From: Oligoflexia bacterium
Lineage (GTDB): Bacteria; Bdellovibrionota; UBA1018
DNA: 11,923 nt
Assembly (NCBI GenBank): GCA_903928955.1
Contig: CAIYTD010000155.1
Span: forward strand, 1-11,923
Direction: 5' to 3'
Shown here: positions 1 to 6,621 of the stretch, piece after piece
How the letters are laid out: every line of letters begins with the position of its first letter
Position numbering within the stretch: the stretch's first letter is position 1
Program-made: the position numbers and the translations under genes
The notes under the pieces: generated by a model
Seen by the model: only the letters and a program-made list of their open reading frames with translations
The model's database searches: none
Told to the model about the DNA's origin: nothing

Positions 1-18
1 CAAAAACAAAAACAAAAA
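1..18. repeat. Short CAAAAA tandem repeat at window edge
   Basis: Three consecutive copies of the hexamer CAAAAA open the window, followed by further A-rich sequence. The tract may continue upstream of the window. It is a simple-sequence tract with no visible gene function; nothing else is recognisable before the ribosome-binding site of the first gene. Confidence 0.6.
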
Positions 19-92
19 CATAAAAAAATCTACATGCATCATTGAGAGACTCGTTATCATTTTTTTTGTTTAAAATTTAAGGAGTTGTTCTT

Positions 93-881
93 ATGATTTT
101 TCGTTCATCTATTTTTAGTTTAGTTTGCGTTTCTTTTTTTTCATCCGCTTATGCGGCGCTCCCTTGTAATGGTGCTTCTGGAAGTTATGTACAAAATTCC
201 CATGGAAGGGATGGAGGTTTTGTAGCTACGACAGCATATGTTGAGCTTACTCCAACAGGGAAGACTGTTCCTTATATCTCCAAAAATGCTCAAGTTTGTG
301 ATAACGCTCATGTGGTAGGAGATGTTCATTTGCACGGGTATGTTCGGGTTTATGGGGATGCACGCATTTATGGGAATGTCTTTAGTTCTGGAAGCCCTTA
401 TATTTCAGGCAATAGTCAGATTTATGGTCATGCTTGGGTTTATGGAAATGTTAAAGTGAAAGACTATTCTAAAATTTATGGCAATGCACATGTTTCAGAT
501 CAAGCTAAAATTTTAGATCATGCTGAGGTTTATGGGAATGCCTTAGTTTCTTCATCTGCTGTAGTCTCGAAGCGAGCTCAGATTTTTGGCAAGGTTCAAG
601 TGTCAGGAGAAGTTCAGATTTCAGGAAAAGCCAAAGTTTACGGTAATGCTTACGTAAGTGATCTTGCTAAAATATTTGATGACGCTGAAATATATGAAGA
701 CGCTTGGGTAGTTGGAAATGCTCAAATCGGAGGATTTTCTAAAGTTTTCGGTGCGGCGGGCATTTACGGAGATGCCGAAATCACTGGCAGTGCACAGGTT
801 TGTGGGCAGGCTTGGATTTACGGTAGTGCTCGTATTGATGAAAGTGCCGGTATTCTGAGCGAAGGGCATATTACGAATTGA
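93..881 (+). CDS. Exported hexapeptide-repeat (beta-helix) protein without RING domain
   Basis: The start ATG follows AAGGAG (79-84) at 8 nt. Residues 1-21 form a typical Sec signal peptide ending AYA, so the product is exported. A cap (about 22-65) carries a conserved pattern CNGxxG...GGFVAxTA...PYI that recurs in the two paralogues near the other end of the window. Residues 66-257 are 32 consecutive six-residue units with no phase slip, roughly A-x-[VI]-x-G-[ND]. Periodicity of this kind, with V/I and A/V/S at fixed positions, is that of left-handed parallel beta-helices, here about 10-11 coils. The protein ends in EGHITN just after the repeats, matching RGHIIN at the equivalent point of the gene at 10382, which then continues into a RING finger. 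It is not an acyltransferase of the LpxA type: no catalytic region surrounds the helix and it has a signal peptide. Function is unknown; an extracellular or surface structural or effector role is inferred. Confidence 0.85.
   Translation: MIFRSSIFSLVCVSFFSSAYAALPCNGASGSYVQNSHGRDGGFVATTAYVELTPTGKTVPYISKNAQVCDNAHVVGDVHLHGYVRVYGDARIYGNVFSSGSPYISGNSQIYGHAWVYGNVKVKDYSKIYGNAHVSDQAKILDHAEVYGNALVSSSAVVSKRAQIFGKVQVSGEVQISGKAKVYGNAYVSDLAKIFDDAEIYEDAWVVGNAQIGGFSKVFGAAGIYGDAEITGSAQVCGQAWIYGSARIDESAGILSEGHITN
288..863 (+). repeat. Coding 18-bp repeats, 32 units
   Basis: Each 18-bp unit encodes one hexapeptide of the beta-helix (residues 66-257). DNA identity between units is modest, while the protein pattern and phase are strictly kept. 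This suggests old repeats held by selection on the protein, unlike the more homogeneous array in the paralogue at 10616-11065. Confidence 0.75.
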
Positions 882-892
882 ACAGATCTGTT
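881..892. other. 12-bp perfect palindrome at end of first gene
   Basis: AACAGATCTGTT is its own reverse complement and begins at the last base of the TGA stop codon. ATTAC (870-874) and GTAAT (893-897) flank it as a second inverted pair, so RNA could form a bulged hairpin. No clear U-tract follows, so it is a weak terminator candidate. It could equally be a binding site upstream of the response-regulator gene 77 bases away. Confidence 0.3.
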
Positions 893-968
893 GTAATATT
901 AATAGAGTCAAGTCTGGGATGCTAATTCCGATGAGTTATATGATGATCCCGAATAAGGTAGTTGGCTT

Positions 969-1514
969 ATGAATGCTCAGCAAAATTATAATATATTAAT
1001 TGTTGAAGATGAAGTTGGAATTTTTGAAATTCTGAGAGATATTATTTTTAAAGTTTATCCTGATGCTAAAGTCACTCATGCGACTAATGGAATGAGGGCT
1101 ATTGAACTCCTTCGGAGTGATATTTTTCATGTTATTTTAAGTGATTATTTTATGTCCGAACTTAATGGGCTTGAACTCCTTATTTTATTACGGGCTGCCA
1201 ATGTACTTTGTCCTTTTGTCCTCATTACTGGTTCTGTTGATCCTTTAGTTATTCGAACGGCATGGCAAAATGGTGCCAGTGCAATGCTAGAAAAACCTTT
1301 CGGGCAGGAAGCTGTTAAGACAGTCATTGCAGAAGCTATTAAAAGTAGTAAATTCAATTCGATTCGTGCTTATGGCTCTGTAATTGATGAAAAGCTGACT
1401 CCGGTGGAACTTTATCTTCCAGAGCGAATCCTTAATCTTGTTATCGTCAAGTGTGAACGCGAAGGTGTTAGCTTAAGCGATTATATTGTAGCATTATTAA
1501 AAAAAACAGGATGA
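969..1514 (+). CDS. Response regulator with REC domain and possible ribbon-helix-helix tail
   Basis: Residues 8 to about 125 are a complete receiver domain: acidic residues E13/D14 in LIVEDE, phosphoacceptor D59 in LSDYFM, the switch threonine T87 in VLITG, and K109 in the EKPF motif. All key residues are present, so it should be phosphorylated by a histidine kinase; none is encoded in this window. After a short linker, residues about 141-181 do not resemble OmpR, NarL or NtrC output domains. They read as a beta-strand (VELYLP) followed by two helices with the turn REGVSLSDYI, the pattern of ribbon-helix-helix DNA-binding proteins. That assignment is inference from pattern only. AAGG at 955-958 is the likely ribosome-binding site. 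The gene heads a co-directional set with the TPR, LysM and barrel genes; its stop overlaps a possible small ORF in an ATGA arrangement. Confidence 0.9.
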   Translation: MNAQQNYNILIVEDEVGIFEILRDIIFKVYPDAKVTHATNGMRAIELLRSDIFHVILSDYFMSELNGLELLILLRAANVLCPFVLITGSVDPLVIRTAWQNGASAMLEKPFGQEAVKTVIAEAIKSSKFNSIRAYGSVIDEKLTPVELYLPERILNLVIVKCEREGVSLSDYIVALLKKTG

Positions 1515-1570
1515 ACAGTGAATCAGAAGTTTCTCAAGCTATTTATAATATATTCCGAATATTTTGTTGA
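1511..1570 (+). CDS. Possible 19-codon translational-coupling ORF
   Basis: ATG at 1511 overlaps the response-regulator stop (ATGA, 1511-1514). The 19-codon frame ends with TGA at 1568-1570, whose last base is the first base of the TPR gene ATG (TGATG, 1568-1572). The TPR start has no recognisable Shine-Dalgarno sequence of its own, so this ORF could carry ribosomes from one gene to the next. The peptide (begins MNSESEVSQ) has no recognisable domain. The double stop-start overlap is seen in the sequence; that it is translated is inference, and chance is quite possible at this length. Confidence 0.3.
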   Translation: MNSESEVSQAIYNIFRIFC

Positions 1571-3126
1571 TGAATAAAATAATGATCATTATTGCGGTGA
1601 TCTTTAAGGAAAGTTTATTAGTAGATTCTTTGGCTTGGGCTGAAACAGCTCAAGAATGGATGGAATTAGCTAAAAAAGCTCAGATTGAAAAAAATTATAA
1701 GACAATGGTAAGAGCTTATAAAAGAGCTTCTCGAGATCCTGCTTATTACGATCAAGCCATTACTTCTATGAGTCAGGCTATTTTAACTGCTGGAGATGTG
1801 AATACTGCTATTCGAGTAATAGGAGCTTATATTCATGAAGAAAATCCTTTCAGTATTGAAGGGCAACTCATTTATGCTGAAGCTTTGAGGCAAAATGGTG
1901 ATTACACCGGATCGATGAAAGCCCTTGATATAATTCAAAAAGTGAGACCTAACTATCCCCCTGTCTTGGAAATCAGAGGACTAGTATTTTATGATGCGCA
2001 TCAATATGATGATGCTATTGTTAATTTAAGTGCCTTTATTGCAGTACATTCGGATGCCACGCGAGCTAGAAATGCGAGAGCTCATTCCTATTTTGAATTA
2101 AATAGACTAAAAGAAGCTTCTATAGATTTTAAAATTTTACTTTCTCATAATAGTAAAATTTCTCAGAATTGGGTATTTCTTGGAGATTGCTATTTAGGTA
2201 TGAATATCCATGCAGATGCAGAGTCTGCTTATATGCATGCTAAAAAATTAGATCCTAATAATTCTGATATATATAGGAAGTTAGCAGGTGTTAACGAAAA
2301 AAATTCGGATATTCAGAAAAGTTTTTTTGATTTGTCTTCACTATATAAGACATCTATTCAGTTAAATCCTAAAAATTTTGATGCCGGTCAACGGCTGGGC
2401 ATATTATTGCTAGACAATAAAATGTACAATTTGGCAGAATCTGAATTTCGTCGAGAATTACAGTTGGATCCTTCATATGATCCTGCAATCAAGGGATTGA
2501 TTAAAGTGCTAACGGAAAGTAAGCATTTGGATCAGATTGCTCCTTTACTTAAATCGTATACTGATCGATTTCCCGAAAGAACATGGGCAAGTATTCAGTA
2601 TACTCAGTTGCTACTTTCAATTAATCAATTTTCATTAGCTAAAAAAGTTATCGATCGAAATCGTTCAGCTACTGATGAGAACTTAGAGTCAGTGATTATG
2701 TTGGCAAATTGGTAGCAATCTCAGGATAAAGATCAAGAGACTCTCGAGGTCCTTTATCGTGCTGACAAAAAGTTTCCTAAACAAGGTATTATTACTCTCA
2801 ATATAGCTATTATTGAGGAAGCTTCAGGTAATTTGCCTCGTGCAATTACAAAATATCGTGAAGCTGCAACTTCATATGATTCAAGGGTTAAATTTAAAGC
2901 TCAATTGAACCTTGCATCTGCATTAGAGCATGCTGGAAGGACTTCAGAGGCTTGGAAGGTTCTCAAGTCAATGAGTGCCATAGGAAACGATGGTTTATTA
3001 CTTTCCAAAAAATTGGCTGCTTTAGAGAAAATTATTATTTCTAGTGATTCAGGACAGTACCAGGATAGAATGCCTGCTTCGCAGCATATGATAGTTCCTA
3101 TTTCAGAAGAAGGAGTAACTAAATGA
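1570..3126 (+). pseudogene. TPR-repeat envelope protein interrupted by an in-frame amber codon
   Basis: The frame from ATG 1570 reads through TPR-type helical repeats to TAG at 2713-2715 (codon 382), then continues in the same frame without another stop to TGA 3124-3126. The second half (from 2716) is still clearly TPR-like, with helices such as NLPRAITKYREAA and a LASALEHAGRTSEAW unit, so this was one gene of 518 codons with a single nonsense mutation. TAG ends two intact genes here (4248-4250 and 9217-9219), so amber reassignment is unlikely. The N-terminus (about 25 residues, ending LAWAET) looks like an exported signal but contains charged residues and lacks a ribosome-binding site; TTG codons at 1564 and 1567 are alternatives. 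A 381-residue truncated product could still be made. The stop overlaps the LysM gene start (ATGA), so the genes were co-translated. TPR proteins act as protein-interaction scaffolds; the partner is unknown but probably in the periplasm. Confidence 0.8.
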
Positions 3127-3635
3127 ACATTCTGAGAATAGTAATTTTTGGATTTACAATATCAATAATACTAATGACTTCCTTGATTCTGGTTGACACT
3201 GACTCTAATGCTAGTGATCAAGATCTAAATTCTCACACTCAACAGATTCGATTAGGTGAAAGTTTAAGTATACTTTCTAACAGACTTTATGGGACTTATG
3301 ATTATTGGCATTCTATCGCAAAATTAAATAGGAAAAAAATTCCAAACCCAAATGTCGTTCAAGCTGGAGCAGTACTTCGAGTGCCTTATATGAAAAATTT
3401 AAAGGTGAAAACTGTGCCAAGTAACAAGGATTTAGCAGAATCTAATAGTGAAGATTTTACAACAGAAAGTCAGCTATTAGTGAAAAAGGAACCATTCAAA
3501 AGAACACTATCTTCTACTTCAATGTCAGGACAGTTTGAGAAAAGTACTATTGATGAGCTCATTTTGATTCCACATGCTAAAAGGAACAAACTAGAGCATG
3601 AATTAAGAAAGTCTAAGATGTTGTGGGGACAGTAA
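3123..3635 (+). CDS. LysM-domain envelope protein
   Basis: Residues 1 to about 30 are a hydrophobic signal or anchor (NILRIVIFGFTISIILM, possible cleavage after SNA). Residues 41-88 form one LysM module: IRLGESLSILSNRLYG, then W62, then LNRKKIPNPNVVQAGAVLRVP, the usual order of a peptidoglycan-binding LysM. The rest (about 90-170) is hydrophilic, rich in K, S and E, with no recognised domain and probably disordered. The product is expected in the periplasm, attached to the cell wall. The start overlaps the stop of the upstream TPR gene by four bases, showing coupling. TPR plus LysM pairs occur in envelope assembly and polar-organising systems of Gram-negatives; the specific role here is not known. 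Confidence 0.85.
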   Translation: MNILRIVIFGFTISIILMTSLILVDTDSNASDQDLNSHTQQIRLGESLSILSNRLYGTYDYWHSIAKLNRKKIPNPNVVQAGAVLRVPYMKNLKVKTVPSNKDLAESNSEDFTTESQLLVKKEPFKRTLSSTSMSGQFEKSTIDELILIPHAKRNKLEHELRKSKMLWGQ

Positions 3636-3662
3636 TAAAAGAGGAAGAAGAGAAAAGTGATT

Positions 3663-4250
3663 ATGAATGATCAGAATCAAAGGTTGCTATTTCAATTTTT
3701 CATGGTCGCTTCTGCATTGTTATTTTATCAAGTTGCTTGGTCTGAAGAAGTTTTTCAATCTGAAGGGCATACAAGCGGGACGGCCCAAAATCATATTCAT
3801 ATCTCAATGGCTGATTCAGATTGGGTGCTGGGCTTAGGAGTATCTATGGGAAGTATGTCCAGTCGTACTGTCGGTTACGGTCAGTCTATTAATTTTGATT
3901 ATAGATTTCTCAGTACTTCTGATTCTCGATTTCTCTCTAGTATTTTTCTAGGGGTTTACGGAGAGCATCACTCCTATGACCCATCTTCGAATGCGATGCT
4001 GTTCGGACTAGATATTAGTTATCATTTTTCTGAAGAAAACTCGGGTTTTATTGTGAGTGTTGCACCCACTTTTGGAATTCTCACAGCAAAAACAACAGTC
4101 AATGGATTAGGTCTTGTTCCCAGAATTCAATACCATGTTCCCTTAATTAATAGGATTACAGCTGCCTTGGAATTAGGTGCACCCATGATATTGGTTAGTC
4201 CACTGAACCCCTACTATAATGCATCTGTCTTGGTACAATTTTGGTTTTAG
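3663..4250 (+). CDS. Small outer-membrane beta-barrel protein
   Basis: A signal peptide (residues 1 to about 28, hydrophobic FQFFMVASALLFYQVAW) is followed by a mature part of alternating hydrophobic and polar strands rich in G, S, Y and F, ending in VQFWF. A terminal aromatic residue is the classic Bam-recognised end of outer-membrane barrels. At about 170 mature residues it would suit an eight-stranded barrel. The start is uncertain: GTG at 3657 is in frame two codons upstream and sits closer to the GAGGAAG sequence at 3641-3647; ATG 3663 is chosen for codon preference. It is the last gene of the response regulator-TPR-LysM set, 27 bases after the LysM stop, and converges with the MarR gene. 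Specific function unknown. Confidence 0.8.
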   Translation: MNDQNQRLLFQFFMVASALLFYQVAWSEEVFQSEGHTSGTAQNHIHISMADSDWVLGLGVSMGSMSSRTVGYGQSINFDYRFLSTSDSRFLSSIFLGVYGEHHSYDPSSNAMLFGLDISYHFSEENSGFIVSVAPTFGILTAKTTVNGLGLVPRIQYHVPLINRITAALELGAPMILVSPLNPYYNASVLVQFWF

Positions 4251-4255
4251 CGTAT

Positions 4256-4289
4256 AAAACTAAGGATCATTAAGAGTCTGGAATCTTAG
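4256..4289 (-). terminator. Possible intrinsic terminator of the MarR gene
   Basis: Read on the minus strand, CTAAG-AT (4289 downward) pairs with AT-c-CTTAG (down to 4260), leaving a one-base bulge and a loop of about 15 bases, followed by TTTTAT. The hairpin overlaps the MarR stop codon. The stem is AT-rich and short, so this is tentative. The plus-strand barrel gene lacks a T-tract on its side. Confidence 0.35.
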
Positions 4290-4741
4290 TGCCTTGAATT
4301 GATTGTCAGATGGTATATTTTTGTGAGCTTTTCAAGGCTTTGTACAAAATCATTAAATGAATGGACTCCCATTTTCATTTCCATTTTTTCTTGAATTTCA
4401 TTGAATATTTTTATGAGGGTGAGTGCTTTCTTTTTCCCTTGGGGAGTCAATTGGAAATCATACCCTCTTGCATCTGCAGTCACCATGAAGCGTTTTAAAA
4501 ATCCCTTTTTCTCTAAGCCTCTGAGTGAGTGGCTCAGGTTGGACTTAGAAACACGAAAAGTAAGTACTAACTGATACGGTCGCACCGGTGTTGCTTCGAA
4601 AAAACAGGCTGTTAAAATCAAGCCCTGTAATAAATGAACACCCTGTTTAGATAAAGTGCGTTGTAGATGATCAATGAGTGATCCTTGAGTTTGGTAGAGA
4701 GCAAAAATAGGGCTTTGAGAAAGATATTTTTGAATTTTCAT
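4286..4741 (-). CDS. MarR-family transcriptional regulator
   Basis: The 151-residue product has the MarR winged-helix layout: N-terminal dimerisation helices, a helix-turn-helix at about 57-84 (recognition helix SKSNLSHSLRGLEKKGFL), and a wing with the family signature D90-A-R-G-Y-D-F-Q-L-T-P-Q-G102. A long C-terminal helix (about 104-125) would complete the dimer interface. The start ATG at 4741 is chosen over in-frame TTG 4777 because AAAGAG lies 7 bases upstream and the palindrome at 4764-4778 then falls in the leader, where an autoregulated operator would be. MarR proteins are usually dimeric repressors released by small ligands or oxidants. It is divergent from bioF, so it is a candidate regulator of the biotin genes, replacing or adding to BirA control; that link is inference. 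Confidence 0.85.
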   Translation of the reverse strand: MKIQKYLSQSPIFALYQTQGSLIDHLQRTLSKQGVHLLQGLILTACFFEATPVRPYQLVLTFRVSKSNLSHSLRGLEKKGFLKRFMVTADARGYDFQLTPQGKKKALTLIKIFNEIQEKMEMKMGVHSFNDFVQSLEKLTKIYHLTINSRH

Positions 4742-4763
4742 TTCAGCTCTTTTACGTGAAAAA

Positions 4764-4778
4764 GTTGAATCATTCAAC
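4764..4778. promoter_or_regulatory. Candidate MarR operator, perfect 15-bp palindrome
   Basis: GTTGAATCATTCAAC is a perfect inverted repeat with 7-bp arms and one central base. Its size matches sites bound by MarR-type dimers and it lies directly upstream of the preferred marR start, in the spacer shared with bioF. A looser pair of similar half-sites, GTTGACT (4807-4813) and GTTCAAT (4829-4835), overlaps the candidate bio promoter. Binding is inferred. Confidence 0.5.
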
Positions 4779-4807
4779 TATCCAATAAAAAACATTAATA
4801 CTATCGG

Positions 4808-4835
4808 TTGACTTGATTTGTATTTTGGGTTCAAT
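4808..4835 (+). promoter_or_regulatory. Candidate sigma-70 promoter of the biotin operon
   Basis: TTGACT (4808-4813, five of six matches to the -35 consensus) and TTCAAT (4830-4835, four of six to the -10) are 16 bp apart. Transcription would begin near 4842, giving a leader of about 23 bases that includes the AGGAG ribosome-binding site at 4852-4856. Both elements overlap the loose half-sites noted for the MarR operator. Confidence 0.35.
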
Positions 4836-4864
4836 CTTGGTTTTAAATAAAAGGAGTTAGAAAG

Positions 4865-6004
4865 ATGGTAGATTTTGAGCATAGACTTTCAAACCTGAAA
4901 GCGCTCGGTATTTACAGAAGTTTAGAGCAAGGAAAAGGGATTGATTTTGCTTCTAATGATTATTTGGGCTTCAGCAAGAATGAGGCGATTCGAGATCAAC
5001 TTCTCAAGTTTATGAAAACTTCTTATTCTCTTGGTTCGACAGGTTCAAGACTGGTGTCTGGAAATTTTAAGGAAATGGAAGAGATTGAAAATTTTATTTC
5101 GGAAATTTTCCAATCGGAAAGCTCTCTCTACTTCGGTTCTGGTTATCTTGCTAATCTTGGAGTTTTAAGTTCAATAGGTGGGGAGGATACTGAGTTTTTT
5201 TCTGATGAGTATAATCATGCCAGTATTATTGATGGAATTCGACTTTCTAAGTCTATTTTTAAAGTTTTTAAGCACAATGATAGTGTGGAGCTAGAGCAAT
5301 TTTTGCAAAAAAGTACTGCTAAACGTAAAATTATTATTAGTGAGTCTATTTTTAGTATGGAGGGAGACCAAGCACCTGTTGAAATTTTAGAGAAACTAGC
5401 GGAGAAATTTAACGCTTATCTTATTTTGGATGAAGCTCACGCTACTGGGACATGCGGTCCAGATGGACTAGGGCTTGCATTTACTTTAAAGTGGAATCGT
5501 GTTCTTTCTATTCATACTTGTGGAAAAGCGCTTGGGGGATATGGAGCTTTTGTTTGTTGTAGTATGGAAATGAAAGAGTTTTTAATTAATCATGCTAGAA
5601 GTTTCATTTTTACAACTGCACCGGCTCCCTTTATGGTTGCACAGACTCGTTTTGCTCTAACTGAATTCATTACTAAAAAAAGTCATTTTTGTAAATTGAC
5701 AGAAAATGTTGAATTTTCTAAGAATTTATTTCAAAAGCACGGTTTGATGCACACAGGAACTCATATTGTTCCTTTTATAGTAGGATCTAGTCATCAAGCA
5801 GTATTGCTTGCCCAAAGTTTGCAAGCTGCAGGGATTTTCTCAAAAGCAATTCGATTCCCTAGTGTTCCGGAAAATTCAGCTCGATTGCGGTTAACTTTAA
5901 AGTCTTTTCATACTGGAAAGCAAATCAGGTTTCTTTGTGATTATCTAGAAAAATTTCAATTGGAACAGCTTCTTCAGAAGGAATTTAAATGCATCTCTTC
6001 GTAA
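4865..6004 (+). CDS. bioF: 8-amino-7-oxononanoate synthase (BioF)
   Basis: This PLP enzyme condenses pimeloyl-ACP (or -CoA) with L-alanine to give 8-amino-7-oxononanoate (KAPA), the first committed ring-precursor step of biotin synthesis, in the cytoplasm. At 379 residues it is the usual length for the alpha-oxoamine synthase family. Visible motifs: SNDYLG (30-35), GSTGSRLVSGN (57-67), EYNHASIIDG (115-124), SESIFSMEGD (159-168), LDEAHATG with D189 and H192 that contact the PLP ring, and HTCGKALGG with Schiff-base lysine K221. All catalytic residues appear intact. AGGAG at 4852-4856 supports the ATG. It is the first of four overlapping genes; its end overlaps bioD by 16 bases. KBL-type relatives share the fold, but the bioD and bioA neighbours fix the assignment. 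Confidence 0.95.
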   Translation: MVDFEHRLSNLKALGIYRSLEQGKGIDFASNDYLGFSKNEAIRDQLLKFMKTSYSLGSTGSRLVSGNFKEMEEIENFISEIFQSESSLYFGSGYLANLGVLSSIGGEDTEFFSDEYNHASIIDGIRLSKSIFKVFKHNDSVELEQFLQKSTAKRKIIISESIFSMEGDQAPVEILEKLAEKFNAYLILDEAHATGTCGPDGLGLAFTLKWNRVLSIHTCGKALGGYGAFVCCSMEMKEFLINHARSFIFTTAPAPFMVAQTRFALTEFITKKSHFCKLTENVEFSKNLFQKHGLMHTGTHIVPFIVGSSHQAVLLAQSLQAAGIFSKAIRFPSVPENSARLRLTLKSFHTGKQIRFLCDYLEKFQLEQLLQKEFKCISS

Positions 6005-6621
6005 CGGGAACGGATACTAACATTGGGAAGACGTTAGTATCTATAGGATTTGCTTTTAGTTTGCATCGGAAGTATTGGAAGCCCGTTCAAAGTGGAACAA
6101 AGGTTCTTACAGATTCAGAAAAAGCAACTCAGCAGCTTGGGCTCTCGAGGGTGATTCCAGAGTTTTATCGATTAAAAAATCCTCTTTCACCTCATTTGGC
6201 TTCTAAGCAAGATGGAGTTCAAATTAGTGTTCAGAAAATTTTAGAATTTTCAAAAAAAATATCAGAACCCCTTATTATAGAAGGATCAGGAGGTATTCTC
6301 GTACCGCTCAATGAGAAGGAGCTTGTGGTGGACCTCATAAAAGGATTGAATTGTCTGAGTATAGTAGTTGCGCGGTCAACATTGGGAACCATTAATCACA
6401 CGCTTCTTACTTTAGAGGCGATGAGAAGCAGAGATCTGAAGTTAGGTGGAGTCGTACTCGTGGGTCCTCCGAATCTAGAAAATAAATTAGCAATTGAAAA
6501 GTATGGAGCTACCCAAATCATTGCAGAAGTTCCTTGGTTTGAGGGAAGTGATGATTTTGTATCTAAAAAATTATTAAATTATTTTATAAGAAAAAAGGAT
6601 GAGAAATGGAATTATCTTTAA
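5989..6621 (+). CDS. bioD: Dethiobiotin synthetase (BioD)
   Basis: BioD carboxylates 7,8-diaminononanoate using ATP and CO2, closing the ureido ring to form dethiobiotin. The N-terminus has the P-loop GTDTNIGKT (7-15), typical of BioD. The YWKPVQSG segment supplies the conserved lysine, and the IEGSGGILVP segment matches the family EGAGG motif with Ser replacing Ala. At 210 residues it is close to the usual length of about 225. AAGGA lies at 5977-5981. The gene overlaps bioF by 16 bases and the following gene by 16 bases, so the three are translated as a coupled unit. Confidence 0.93.
   Translation: MHLFVTGTDTNIGKTLVSIGFAFSLHRKYWKPVQSGTKVLTDSEKATQQLGLSRVIPEFYRLKNPLSPHLASKQDGVQISVQKILEFSKKISEPLIIEGSGGILVPLNEKELVVDLIKGLNCLSIVVARSTLGTINHTLLTLEAMRSRDLKLGGVVLVGPPNLENKLAIEKYGATQIIAEVPWFEGSDDFVSKKLLNYFIRKKDEKWNYL

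Noticed and set aside
288..863. CRISPR-like or minisatellite array
   Set aside because: The units are contiguous 18-bp coding repeats without unique spacers and maintain an open reading frame.
93..881. Hexapeptide acyltransferase (LpxA/GlmU type)
   Set aside because: The hexapeptide rhythm is similar, but the protein has a signal peptide, no catalytic region and no C-terminal helical domain.
2833..3126. Separate small gene after the TPR frame
   Set aside because: It begins at an internal TTG without a ribosome-binding site and lies in exactly the same frame as the upstream TPR gene after the amber codon, so it is the tail of one gene.
4778..4864. BirA-type biotin operator
   Set aside because: The known pattern of TTGTAAAC-like inverted arms separated by about 15 bases was not found upstream of bioF; only loose TTGA/TCAA pairs are present.
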